A stretch of DNA of 42,744 nt from Podaxis mareebaensis (taxonomy: Eukaryota > Basidiomycota > Agaricomycetes > Agaricales > Agaricaceae). Below are positions 1 to 11,636 of the stretch, piece by piece. Where the stretch lies: the NCBI GenBank assembly GCA_018524725.1, contig JAEUWP010000349.1, positions 1 to 42,744 on the forward strand, in the 5' to 3' direction. The position numbers and the translations under genes were made by a program. The first letter of the stretch is position 1. Each line of letters opens with the position of its first letter. Below the pieces are notes generated by a model. That model was given only the letters and a program-made list of their open reading frames with translations, was not told the DNA's origin and did not search any database.

Positions 1-1481
1 TTGTACACCCCCCATCCAATGATCCCCCCCCTCCCCAGGCAGTATTACTGCCCTGTTATTCCCAGTGCAGCAGCCTCCCCCCCAGCACATGCCATTCCAT
101 GGAACAGCTGACTCAGTGATGACAGATGCTCAACCAGTGCCTGCTTCCCAACCCTCTGCCCAGGCCCTGGTGCCCTCTCGGCCCCCCCCTGTGACCCCTG
201 CTCCATGTGACAGGCCCAGACCTCCCTCACATGTCCCTCAACCTCCATGCAACAGGCCCAGCCCTCCCTTGCATGATGTCAAGACTGGTCCTTCCAGACC
301 CAACCCTTCTATGAGGTGCAAGCCTTACTATGTGACCCAGGGGCCTACCCAGTGTCAATTCTTCTTGAGTGCCAGTGCTAGCAACCTTGCTAGTGCTCGT
401 GTCTCCCTTCAATCCCTTGTCGTGCGCTTCAATCAAGTGCTTACCCGGGCCAAGTCAGCACTTGTTGTTGACTCTGGCTGCTTCCACTCTGGTGTCATCG
501 CCTTTTCCACAGGTGGTGTCCCCTCCCAAGCGGACCTTGATACCTTCTCCACATGTCTCCCTGCTGTGCTCAAAAGTGCCTCCATCACCCTCCCTGTGTC
601 CCAATCTTTTATCAAGATCATGGACGTCCCCTTCTTCTCAGCTGATGGCTTTACCCTCATGGCTGACCAGGTCAAGACTGAGGCCTCCACCTCCCCCTTC
701 TTCCCTACTTCTGACGTGCACCACATGCATATCATCTGCAACTCCACCAAGTCTGATACTGCCACTGTGTGGGTCGACTTGGTTGACTCTCAATGCGGCA
801 CCCTTGCTGCCTCCCTTATCAACAGGCACATCATGATTAATGGTGCTTCCTGTCTCATCAAAGGGGCTTGTGCCCACACTGGCACACCTCAGTGCCAGTG
901 ATGTTGGTGCTGGGGTCATCCTTCTGATGCCTGCCATGCTCATGCACCCAGGTGTCCTCTCTGTGGGGGACCTCACTCCGAGGCCTCTCACCACTCCATG
1001 GCTGGGTGTTGCAAGGGCAACCCCAAGGTGACTCCCCCCATCCTCCCTACTCCAGCAGGTGAACCCTGCCCTCATTCCCCCTGGTGCCTTAACTGTTCAG
1101 GCACCCACTCCTCCAATGACTGCCAGTGCCCATACTGGTGACATTGATTCAACCGTGATTGGATTTGCGGGAGATACCAACACAATGCAGAGGCCAAGAA
1201 GGCTCCCTCTGGGGGCCAGAAGGGCTAATGCATCACCATATGCTTTCCCCTCTCCCAGCATGCTACTTCGTGGCCATGGACCAGCCTTTGGTGATCTGTT
1301 TCATTTTCATTCATGTTGTTCGGAGCACTTGTATTTTTGCATTTCCGTTTTTCTTTCTTTTTCTTCTCTTTTCTCTTTATACATTGGGACTGCTATCGTG
1401 CACCTGTTTGCCTAGATACTCTTTGTAGTAGATCAATGATGGCAGTAAACATTGATTTAAAAAAAAAAAAAAAAAAAAAAA
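1..1481 (+). mobile_element. LINE copy 1, ORF1-plus-3'UTR derivative (ORF2 missing)
   Basis: Plus-strand non-LTR retrotransposon that continues off the left edge. It has an ORF1 related to that of LINE copy 2 (7,448-14,329), then about 230 bp of 3'UTR and an A-run at 1,459-1,481. The 3'UTR shares the block GGGACTGCTATCGTGCACC with copy 2, so both belong to one lineage. Endonuclease, reverse transcriptase and RNase H are absent between the ORF1 stop and the 3'UTR. The A-run abuts the third ORF of Gypsy-2, so this copy inserted into Gypsy-2. The left target duplication is outside the window. Confidence 0.8.
2..1228 (+). pseudogene. LINE ORF1 (Gag-like, three CCHC-type knuckles), broken by TGA codons
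   Basis: ORF1 of a LINE encodes a nucleic-acid-binding protein of the retrotransposition particle. The frame is proline-rich at the left, then has a globular part aligning with ORF1 of LINE copy 2 (shared pattern LPxSxSFxK, then a segment ending near SLINxH). Three zinc-knuckle-like clusters follow at about 890-1,130, matching the three in copy 2. In-frame stops at 20-22, 899-901 and twice near 1,138-1,146 are all TGA; at 899 copy 2 has arginine, and near 1,144 it has tryptophan. The frame ends at TAA 1,226-1,228. The start lies outside the window. It is dead as written. Confidence 0.75.
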
Positions 1482-1737
1482 GCACAGACCTGATGGTGTT
1501 GCAAAGGTCAATGAATTTATGATTCTGGCTGTAACCAGACATAAAGTCACAGGCTGTTCCCTCATGTAGAAAGATGCATCGTAAGGCAGCAACTTCACTA
1601 CTGGGTACTTCAGCTTGACCTGGTTGAGGTCATGGCAAAGCTTGGCAGCTTGGGATAGTCTTTCCCTTTGCCTCAGGCTTCAGAGAGGGAGGATTTGAGG
1701 TTGTAGAGAGGATGTTTTCATTGGTAGCAGAGGACAT
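1482..1737 (-). pseudogene. Gypsy-2 ORF3, 5' part only
   Basis: Fifteen bases after the pol stop, an ATG at 1,737-1,735 opens a minus-strand frame beginning MSSATNENILSTTSNPPS. It contains one TGA (1,632-1,630) and stays open until the poly(A) of LINE copy 1. Gypsy-1 has an ORF at the same place (15,735-17,372) whose start is similar in style (MSNTSSFSVND), so a third ORF after the chromodomain seems shared by both elements. I do not recognise this fragment. Confidence 0.5.
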
Positions 1738-1751
1738 TTGTCTGAGGAATG

Positions 1752-1955
1752 TTAGATGAGTTTCTTCTGTCTTTTATACTCCTGAAGTATTTGTTTGGCA
1801 TTTTCTAAATTTTCTTCAGGTTCCCATGAGTCCTCAGTTGGTCCATATCCTTTCCAATGTATTAGATATTCCAAGCATCTTCTTCAAATCCTGTGTTTTA
1901 AGATTGCTTCGATTTCATATTCTTCTTCTCCTGAGATGAGAATTGGTGGCAGATT
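1752..1955 (-). pseudogene. Gypsy-2 integrase C-terminal chromodomain
   Basis: The minus-strand frame reads EEEYEIEAIL, an in-frame TGA, LEYLIHWKGY, then SWEPEENL, and ends at TAA 1,752-1,754. This is a typical chromodomain (aromatic residues Y, W, Y and the W-E-P-E-E-N-L signature) and makes Gypsy-2 a chromovirus. In such elements the C-terminal chromodomain directs the integrase to chromatin marks. The single TGA replaces an arginine of the basic stretch HRI-R-RR, again CGA to TGA. Confidence 0.85.
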
Positions 1956-1960
1956 GGTAT
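1956..1960. repeat. Gypsy-1 target-site duplication, left copy (GGTAT)
   Basis: GGTAT directly precedes the TG of the 5' LTR and is repeated directly after the CA of the 3' LTR at 18,053-18,057. A 5-bp duplication is usual for Ty3/gypsy integration. Confidence 0.95.
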
Positions 1961-2606
1961 TGTTACACTCCTCTCACTTCCGCTGCCATCTATGCCTCCT
2001 TCATATTCCTGCCTCATCATCTGTCGACCATCTTTCCGTCTCTTGACTCCAAGTGTCTACCTGACCCATCTTCCATTGCAACTTCGGCCCCACCTTGGAT
2101 CTTCCGAAGACGCACTATGTTTAGCACTCAGGCTCAGTGATATATTGTGTAATAATAGCTTGCCTTCTGTAGATCTCATATTACCTCAGACTCAGTCTTC
2201 TATACTTAGAGTACTGAAGTAACTATGAAGATTCTCCTTAAGGACATGTAGAATAGCAATTGCCTTCATATTTAGATAGCTCGTAAAGTAAGTAGAACTT
2301 AGCTTTACAATCATTTGTACATAGCATGAGAATAGCAAGGACTGTCTTCCACTTTATCTTCTTGCTGCATGAGAGCTCTACCTGCCTCGACAGGATAACT
2401 AGCATAACAGCTAAACCTACAGAGTAGCCTGCGACCTTACAAGTCATATCTCTCCCTAGGCAGTCCCTGCAAGATTTCCAGCCAGCCTCTAGTTCTCTCC
2501 AGAGAACAGACAGGCATTCTGCTTCAGGAACTTAATAGTGCTGGGGTGTCTTAGGACAGTATCTCTCCGCACTGAGATGACGTGTAGAAACCATCTCTAT
2601 GTAACA
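1961..2606 (+). repeat. Gypsy-1 5' LTR (646 bp)
   Basis: It begins TGTTACACTC and ends CTATGTAACA, giving terminal inverted repeats TGTTAC/GTAACA. It aligns without gaps to the 3' LTR. I count 25 differing sites, 24 of them at CpG or former CpG positions. No obvious tRNA-complementary primer site follows at 2,607. Confidence 0.95.
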
Positions 2607-2754
2607 GAATTGTAAAGCTATACTTCCACTCCTTACCTTCTCTTTTGTCCTCATGGCTACAAGTTGACCCGAGTCTCCTGCAAGATAATTTCAGTGGAGC
2701 ATCCTTGGCCAAAGTCTCCTGCAAGATAACTTCAGTAGAGCACCCTCCGACCTT

Positions 2755-5121
2755 TTGTCCAGACCATCGTCCAACACGTCTCATTTACCCCCACCTATCA
2801 CTAGGTGTACACCATCCAATCCATATCCTAGACTCCCTCCTCCTTCCTACCAACCCTTCTCCAATTCCCGCTTCGCAGAACTTCAAAGCCTCCTTCAGAG
2901 AGCACGCTCCGAGAGTGATTTTCAAAACCGACTTGACAACTACACCCATGGTACAGAAAATATAATCCTTATCAATGGCAAATCCTACACAAAATGAGAG
3001 CTACTAGGAGTCTACTACACCCTCTGTTACTCACGAGAAGGCAAAGCAGAACTTCCTGAATCTCCACTTGGTGTCTACCAAGACACTGACATCCTTCTTT
3101 GCTACAAGCTCCAGCACAGCTGGCAGTTTGAGACCCTTCCCACTTTCATCGAACATCCCACTCTCTTCGCACAGTTCGAAGAATGCTTTCAGCAGGCCAA
3201 GCAAGCCCAAAGTCTACATCTCCATTGGACAGGTTCCCCTTGAGAGATCGATCAAGCCAAAGCACTTCTCAGAGCTTTCGAATGCCATTTGAGCCATCGA
3301 CAGTGCACAACTATAATGGTACCCCCTCACTCAACTACTACCTTAATCACCTCCCATTCAGCTGAGCAGATGGCTACCAGAGAGTCAGAACCCTCAAACC
3401 CGCTGCAATGGTTCCAAACTATCGAACCACCATCATATCATTCAACTCGACCGTCAACCCCAGAACCAATCCCAACCAGCACTACCTGAACTGTTTCGCA
3501 CAGGCATACCACATTGCTAACTGAGCAGTCAGAATCACAGAGTTCTACATTTGCATCTGCGACGAGTGTACAACCTGAGACCCAGATTGATACACCTTCA
3601 CCCCTATTTCCACACTCGTGGCTAGGACCAGATACACAGCCTTCCTTGAGGTACCCAGAGATGCAAACTTTACCCTCAGTACCCATTACCCAAACCTTAG
3701 ATACCTTTGGAACCAACGAGTTACCATTATCTTCATCCCAAACCCCAATGCCGACCAATACTACACCTCTGAACTGGTCTACTACAGAGACGCAGAGGCC
3801 AGAGTTACCTATCGATCAGACACACCTACAGAGACAGATGAATCCAATACCAAGAGTACCAGGTACTATATCATTGACCTCGACTCTGTTTAGTCAACCA
3901 CTGTCTCCACCTCCTCCTCCTAACCCACCTCATGGATCACCTGCTCATCAACAGAACGCAGCCATGGCCACACCCAAAGCCCCGAAGATTCAACTGTTCG
4001 ACGGTGAACCTTGCAACTTCCAAACATTCCAGGATCAACTTTGACTCGTCTTCAATGATCATAGAGCTGCATTTCAAAATGTGCAGAATAACATCGATGA
4101 CTGAAAGAAAATCCTTTACACGCTCCAGTACATGACCAAAGGCAATGCCACTGGATTCCACAATGCTTTCATGAAAGAAAAGTGGAATACCACCAACAAT
4201 GCCTACAAGTACAGTACTTGGCATGATTTCAATATCCGACTCGAAGATCACTTCAAACCGAAGATTGAAGCGACACAAGCTACAGAGAAGCTCTGACGTG
4301 CTCATCTCAACATTTCCAAAATGGACATCACTGTCTTCAATCAAATGTTCACCTACCTTCTGAGTCAGGCAAACATTACTGACAACAACCATAAAGTCCA
4401 TCTCTACATCAACTCTATTCCTGATTGGGTACAGTGACAACTCTATTTAATGACTCAACCTCCCACTACCTACACCCAATGGCAAGCCAATGTTGCTAGG
4501 ATAGTTAACAACTTCCAGCAATATCAGATGCACAAGACCAGCAGAGGACCCTCCTCCCAACTATCTTACTTCAACAATGCCTTCAACAATGTCCCTCAAA
4601 ACAAGTTTGTCTACAAAGAGCACTGACTCCCACCAGGCGAACCTATGGATATTGATGCACTTGAAGAGTTCTCTTCTGGAGACGAAGAAGAAGTCCTCGA
4701 CTTCTCTTCAGACGAAGAAGACGACTACGCTAAACAAGGCATCTCAGTAAATGCCATCCTGACTGACTGACAACAAGACCGAATGAAACGTGGAGCATGC
4801 ATCACCTGTGGTAACATGAACCACTGGGTGCACTCATGCCCCCTTCATAGGAACCGACAATCTCCAATGAATCAGAGACAGTTCCAGAAAGGAAAGCAAC
4901 CCTCCTCTCAGCCTTCAGCCTCGACTTCCTCCTCTTCTTCGAATCAACCACATCCTCCCCCTTCTTCTTCCAATCCTTCTCCATCTCGTCTCAACACTCT
5001 TAATGCAATCAAGGTTGCTTTCACTGAAATGACCACTGAAGATCAGAATGAACTGGCTAATCATGCAATGGCCAAGATCATCAAAGAAGAACAACAGTCT
5101 TTTCTGCAAGGACCAGAGTAG
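2755..5121 (+). pseudogene. Gypsy-1 gag (capsid/nucleocapsid), multiple TGA stops
   Basis: One frame runs about 789 codons to TAG 5,119-5,121, interrupted by about nine TGA codons (for example 4,022, 4,294, 4,436, 4,624, 4,768). It shows an N-terminal alpha-rich part, a long Ser/Thr/Pro/Gln linker, a capsid-like region from about 3,970 (KIQLFDGEP), an acidic stretch (EEFSSGDEEE), and the knuckle CITCGNMNHWVHSCP (C-x2-C-x4-H-x4-C) near 4,800. Arginine fits every interrupted position (for example KL-R-RAHLN). The true start is unclear: the first in-frame triplet after the leader is TTG. Confidence 0.85.
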
Positions 5122-5380
5122 AGGCAATGCCTCTGAGTCCTCCCGAGTTTTCGAATTCTAGTATGAACTTTGAACCTCCCTTTGATATACAGAATCACTA
5201 CAACTCCCGTTGGACCGCTTGAAAATATCTCACTCATAAAATAGAGAGTAGGAAACTGTCTAGAGAATCTCCTGTCCTGGCTACAGATTCGAACTCAGAA
5301 CAGATTTTGACTACCCACTCTTCTACCAAGCCGATGATAGCTGAAATCTGCTTGTCAGCATCGACCAACAACAAATCCCT

Positions 5381-7447
5381 GTATATCCTGGCCATACTAA
5401 AAATCTGAATTCCTCCACAGTTGCCACCATTTACCCGCTACTTGACAGCAGTGCTCAAGGAGACTTCATCTCTCCCTTGACCGTTCAATGGCTTGGGTTA
5501 AGAACGATACCCTTGATGAGACCCATACCAGTATGAAATGTTGACGGTACTATGAATGTAGGCCATGCCATTACTGCACAAGCAGAATTGCAGCTACACA
5601 TAGATAATCATGACATAGATGTTACTTGCTACATTGCAGAGATTGGAGAGCGACCGATGATCATCGGCCTCCCATTTCTCGAAAAACACAACCCCGACAT
5701 CGATTGGTCGAAAAGAACCTTTTGATGGCGAAACAGGAGATCTAAGATCCCTGCTATAAATATCAATAACATGGATACCAAAAATGAGATCCAGATCAAT
5801 CATATCCAGTTAGCTGAAAAGGCAACTGAGAATGTTCCGCATTCCGTCCACAGGAAAGCTAGACTCAATTATGAAGCACAGCTTGACCTAGCGCATGCCA
5901 CTCTAGAGATCAATACCAAGATCTCAGAAGCACAGAAGTCCTATCAGGCATATCACGGCTCAAAGAAGTCTGTGGACCCAAAGGACATCATCCAAAAAGT
6001 TTATTGGGATTACCTAAACCTATTCAGTGAGAAGGAATTGGAAAGATATCCTCCCTCATGACCATATGATCACAAGATCGACCTAAAACCAGACTTTAAA
6101 CCTGAAGCAGCTAAATTGTACCACTTGACGGACAATGAACTGTTAGAGTTAAAGCAATCCTTAGATGATAACCAATGAAAAGGTTACATCAGGAAGTCTG
6201 AAAGCCTGCAAGCTGCACCATTCTTCTTCATATCGAAGAAAGATGGAAAGCTGCGACCCATTCAGGATTACAGACATTTGAACCAGCTCACAGTGAAGAA
6301 TGCGTATCCTATTCCTTCTATTTCTGGAATACTAGATTGCCTCAAGGGTGCCAAGTATTTCACTACTCTTGATATTCATGCAGGATATAACAATATCTGC
6401 ATTCAAGAAGGTGACCAATGGAAAGGCACCTTCTGAACCCCTTTTGGCCTTTTCGAACCAAACATCATGTTCTTTGGAATGACTAACAGCCCGGCCACAT
6501 TCCAAGCAATGATGGACCATATCTTTTGTGACCTGATAGACAAGCCCGGATACACCACGGTCATTGTCTACATGGATGATATCCTTATTTTCTCTGATGA
6601 CCTCTCTTCTTTGTGAAAAGAAACTCACAAAGTTCTGAAGAGGCTAAGAGAGAATGATCTCTATGTCAAACCTGAGAAGTGTAAATTCAAACAGACATCT
6701 GTTGAATATCTTGGGATGAACATTTCTCATAATCAGATCAGAATGTCAAAAGACAAACTGGCTGGTATCAAAGATTGGCCTAGGCTGAAATGTGTCCGAG
6801 ATGTACAGAAATTTATCAGCTTCGCTAACTTTTATAGGAAATTCATACACCATTATTCCCACCTATGCACCCCTCTCAATGCACTCCTCCGAAAGAACCA
6901 GAACTTCGAATGGAACGACACTGCAGAACATGCTTTCACAGCCCTGAAGGAAACCTTCCAGAAAGAACCCCTCCTTCACACACCAGATACATCCAGACCC
7001 TTCATCGTTGAGACCAACACTTCCGATTATGCCACCAGTGGAGTACTTATCCAAAAAGATGACAATGGAAATGAACACCCATGTGCATTCTGATCAAAGT
7101 CATTAACCCCAACAGAGTGAAATTACGCCACACCCGATAAGGAACTCCTGGCAATCAAGCAAGCCTTCAATGAATGGCACCACTACCTACATTCCGCTCC
7201 CTATGAAATTGAAGTTCAATTGGATCATGACAACCTCCAACACTGGCAAGATGCCAGAAAACTATCGAAATGACATGTCCAAACCTGGGTTGAATTGCAG
7301 GAATACAAGTTCCGCATCAAACACTACCCAGGTAAAGCAATACCAGTCGTTGATGCACTCTCTAGACAACCAGACCACGAAGTTGACAAGTCGAAAGAGA
7401 ACCTCGACAGAGTCCTCCTCCCAAAAGAGCTCTTCGTCAATGCTATC
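5381..7447 (+). pseudogene. Gypsy-1 pol, N-terminal part: protease, reverse transcriptase, RNase H
   Basis: This frame is shifted relative to gag. The protease has LLDSSAQGDFISP (DSS in place of the usual DSG/DTG) and IIGLPFL. The reverse transcriptase has [35 protein letters not shown] and the catalytic [10 protein letters not shown]. RNase H includes FIVETNTSDYA (ETNTSD instead of ETDASD) and ends with HYPGKAIPVVDALSR. About nine in-frame TGA codons sit at arginine positions of the family (for example [11 protein letters not shown]). The frame continues after the LINE at 14,345. Confidence 0.9.
7433..7447. repeat. LINE copy 2 target-site duplication, left copy (15 bp)
   Basis: TTCGTCAATGCTATC occurs here and identically at 14,330-14,344, flanking the LINE. 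Removing the LINE and one copy restores the Gypsy-1 pol frame (..ELFVNAI joined to TADGIP..). Confidence 0.97.
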
Positions 7448-7748
7448 TTTTTTTTTTCGTTTATTGCAATAGACTAGCTACTACAAACGGGTGCACGATA
7501 GCAGTCCCAATACCGAAACTAAGAGAAAAGAAAAGAGACAGAGAAGAGAGAGAAAGAAGAATATGAGAGTGTATGAGGCTACTCTAAATACGGGTGAGAT
7601 GGAAAGAAAGTGAACTAACTTAACAAAACGAGTAAAACAAGAAGAGGAGAAGAGAAAGAATAGAGGGGTAGGAGCTGGGAGCTAACTACGAGGCAAGGGG
7701 AAGGTGGAGAGACCTTTAGTGAATGTCCGGGACTCCGTTTCTTGCAAG

Positions 7749-10700
7749 TCATTCTCTGCGGTTGAGGTGGTGGGTGGTGAACTCTTCTTGTGTGATGGGT
7801 CCTTGAATCTGGTCGGCAAATGAGAATGCTGTGGGATTTTGGTCTAGGAAATTGATGATCCAATGGAAGCCATCACGGGCTCCATATGGATATCAAAAAC
7901 GGGGGCAGGCATCGAGGATATGCTCACATGTCTCGAGGGATTCACTGCAAGGGCAGGAAGTGATATGGCGCCCAGGGAAGAAGTGCTGTCGAAAGGTGCC
8001 AATGGGTGCATGGTTGGTGATGCAACGAGTGAAGCGCACACAAAGTTGGGCGTTCTTTCCAAGGGGAGACTTTAGGTAAGTTCCGCCATTGGCATATTTG
8101 GGGAGGAGAGGATTCTCTGCGCCATCAACTAGAGGGAGCCATGAGTGGCTGCGGTGAGAGGGGTTGTTCATGAGGTGGTGCCATAGTGTTAGGCACTTTT
8201 GGGTATAGTGGTTGCGAATGAACCCGAGGGAGGTGCAGAAGGGTTGATGGCGAGGGTTGGGGAGGCAAAGAGACTTGGCGAGGGTGTGCGCCTGGTGATG
8301 GATAGACCATTTGGCGGAGGAGGGGATAGACCAGAAGTGGACATGGTTGAGAGGAGAGGATGAGAGCCATGAGTGCAAGAGAGGGGCGACTGCGATGGAG
8401 TCCGGATGCACACTATGGGGTCTGTAAGAAAATAAGAGTTTAGCTGAGGAGATTGAGTCCGTAAAAACTACAATGGAAGAAGCATCAAGAGATTGAGTAT
8501 GAGAGATGGAAGAAAAGAGACCAAGATGAAGAGCGTAGGATTCAGCATCAGAAGAAGTTATCTCACCACAAGGGTGAACAGAAGAAGAAAGAATATCCGA
8601 GTCAGAAGAATTAAAGACTAGGAAGGTGGAGGTAGCAGAGAGAGAAGGGTTGGAGGGAACAGAGCCATCCGTAGCTATGGAGAGGGAGACGGGGGAGGAG
8701 AAAGAGAGGTCACGAGTGCAGGAAGCATTGGCTATATGAAGTGCCATGGCACCTTCTTTCGAAGGGTCAGGGCACTCGAAGAATTTGATTTGTTCACTAA
8801 ACAAGTCCAGCAAGCACTGGCCAGGTTTGGCGCTGGGGTGAAGACGCTGAAACCGATCTGTGACCAGTTGGGCATCTGAGATAAAGTCGAGTGCTGTGGA
8901 ACGCTGTTTGGTGTGACATGCATCTAAGGGGTCAATGTCGTGCATGAGGAGTTTGAGGGGATGGGAAGGAGGGAGAGTGTGGAAATGGAGGGAGCATCGC
9001 TTGGCGAGCTTGAAGAGATGGAGTTGGATGGGGATGAGACCTGCGATGGCTTCAACCCCACCCGTAGGGGTGGTGTGGAATGCACCCGTGATCCATAAAG
9101 CAGCTTGGTGTTGCATGCACTGGAGGGATTTGATGAGTCTGCAGTATCTCGCGTTACAGTTGAACCAGAGACAAAAACCATATGTCGCTATAGGAACAAC
9201 ACAGGATCGGTAGAGAAGTCTCTTGTGGAGGGGGGAGAGGCCGCAGACGGAGTTGCTGAGCATGTGCATGCATCGGACAGTGGAAAGTGCCTTGGTGGAG
9301 TAGAACCGGACGTGTTCTTTGAAGGAGAGGTTTCTGTCGAACCAGAAACCAAGGTATCGGAGGAAGGGCTTGGGGTGGATAGTGAGGGAGTTGTCAATGA
9401 TGACAGGGGGGTTGGGTTCGTGGAATGGGCGATTGGAAAAGTGGAAGGCCTCAGTTTTGTCTCTTTCGAGAACCAAACCAAGGCAGTGGAGGTAGTCTTC
9501 ACAGTTTTTGTAAACCTGTGAAAGGAGGCGGCAGTTAGTGGTAAAGGAATCTGATTGTACAATGATGAGTCCATCATCAACGAAAGAAACTATTTTACAA
9601 TGAGAGTCATTGGAAAAATGATACATAAATGGGGAAAGGGAAAGGGCGGTGAGGATGGGGGAAAGAGCAGAACCTTGGCCAACGCCAACAGAAGCAGAAA
9701 ATTTCGGGGACAAATTATTGTTCCAGGAATAAGTGGTGAAGCGATTACTTAGGTAGTCCGAAAAGAAAGAGACGAGACAAGAATTGAAACCTTGGCGGCA
9801 GAGGGTGGAGATGAGTACACTGTGGTTGGTGGAAGGGAAGAATTGTGCCACGTCAAAGGCGATGACACTTGTCTTGAGTTTTCATTTCCATCCTGTGCAA
9901 ACAAGATGGGTGACATATACTCCGGCATCTTCAGTGGAATGCTGTATGATGCCCCCAAATTGGAGGGGGTGGACGAGGTCGTGTTGGGATGCTTCGAACT
10001 GCATCCAGGTGGAGATCATTTTTTCGATGAGCTTGCCAAGAGTGTTGAGGAGGACAATGGGGCGGAACATCTTTGGGGTAGAGTAGTGTGGTTTGTTGGG
10101 TTTGGGGATGATGATGGAGGTGGAGTTCTTGAAGTGTTCCGGCCATGTAGAGAATTTGACACATTTGGTGGCAAAAGTGAGGAAGTTGTGGAGGAAGGTG
10201 TCATTGGACATAAGGTGTTTGACATGAGCCCATGATAGGTGGTCAGGGCCTGGAGTGGAGGCGTTGGTGCAAGGGATGAGGGTGTCAAATAATTTGGCCT
10301 TGGAAAATGGAAGCCAAGGGCGTTCCGGGTGGGCGTCAAAAGTATTGATGGTGTCTAAGTCTACCAGGTGCTCCAACGCAGAGTTATAGGAAGAGTCGAG
10401 AGCGTGCCAGAGGTCATCAAGCTCGTCACAGCTCTTCCCATTGAAGGTGATGGATTGAGAGGGAGGGAGGTTACGTTTGCCAACCCAGGACATCAAATCC
10501 CAGGGATGGCGGTTCTCTTCAGCTATGTCCTTGATCTTCTTGTCGAAAAAGGAGTGTTTGGCTGCGTGGGTGGTGCGTCTAAATCTGGCCCAATTTGCTT
10601 TGGATTTATGGGCTTGAAAGGCTCTGAGGGCAGCGGAGCATGTGGGGTTCCACCATGGCTTTGACTGTGCGCAGATTTTGACAAGCTTGGCATTATGTTG

Positions 10701-11636
10701 CCATTCTTGTTCGATGATGAGGGACATGGTTTGGGTGTATGAGTGGACATCTTCCTTGGTATTGAAGGTGGGTGGGATGTTTTGAAGACGAATACCTATA
10801 GAGTAGAGAAAGGAGGCTTCTTCCTCTGAGTCACGGGGTATGGTGAGTTTTTCAGTAAAAGGGAGGAAAGGAGAGGGAGTGGGGAGGGAAGTGAGGAGGG
10901 GGTGGTGGTCCGAAGTGAATTGCCAGTCGTCATGGATTTGGTGGACTGGGCTTTGAGATGGGTTATCTGTCATGAAAATTAGGTCAATGATGGACGGGTG
11001 TTTATTACCATCATAAGGGATGTGGGTGTATTTGACTTGTGATGGCGTAGAGAGGGTGAGACCTAAAGAGTTCATGATATCGATTAGTAGGTCACCATGA
11101 GCGTTGTGATGGGTTATATGGGGATCCCATTCAGGAGAATGGGAATTAAAGTCTCCCCCGGCGCATATGAGGGTTCTAGGGAGGAGAGGGATGTGTTGTT
11201 CGAGAAAGGAGATGGAGGAGTCATCCGAGGGGTCGAAGTAACAGTTCAAAAAATAAATCTTTCGGGGAAAAGAAAAAGAAATAAGTTGGAAGTCCGGAGA
11301 AGAGATAATATTGGGATGTGAAGTGGGTAAAAGAGAGTCGCAAGATCGTCGAATGAATGTGGCTGTTCTTGGGCGGTCTTCATTTGACAAGAAGATACGC
11401 CAACTGGGATTGTATGGCGTGCCTTTGTATGGAACTCCTTCAGAGTTATCGGTGGAAGGGATGTTGTGAATGACGTTGAATGCGGGTTCTTGGAGGCATA
11501 GGACGAGAATGTCTTTGAAAAGAGGATCATTAAGAAGGAGTTCAACTAGGGAAAAGGATTGATGGACGTTGAAAAATAAAATAGGGATTGAAGAAATAGA
11601 GGGAAGAGCAGGGCAGTTAAGAGGTCCTTTAGACAT
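7749..11636 (-). pseudogene. LINE ORF2: APE endonuclease / reverse transcriptase / RNase H
   Basis: 1,296-codon frame starting at ATG 11,636, which overlaps the ORF1 stop by 8 nt. The N-terminal APE-type endonuclease, which would nick target DNA, shows CLQEP, GGDFNSHSPEWDP and SDHHP. The reverse transcriptase shows FRPIVLLNTLGKLIEK, FDVAQFFPS, VGQGSALSP and the catalytic FVDDGLIIV. RNase H shows ATDGS, DAESYAL and VVFTDS. A C-terminal Cys/His cluster follows (CPCSESLETCEHIL). TGA codons near 9,879 (GWK-stop-KLK) and 7,890 (PRF-stop-YPYG) break an otherwise open frame; both fit CGA arginine. The end is TGA 7,749-7,751 or, if that too is decayed, TAA at 7,716. Confidence 0.93.

Larger units (their letters stand above)
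1482..1960 (-). mobile_element. Gypsy-2, 3' portion (chromodomain end of pol and start of ORF3)
   Basis: This is the downstream continuation of the minus-strand Gypsy-2 element (18,058-24,049), cut off by Gypsy-1. Joining 18,058 to 1,955, with one copy of the duplicated 5 bp, restores a continuous integrase-to-chromodomain frame. The left end is cut at the poly(A) end of LINE copy 1, so the rest of ORF3 and the 3' LTR lie beyond the window. Confidence 0.85.
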
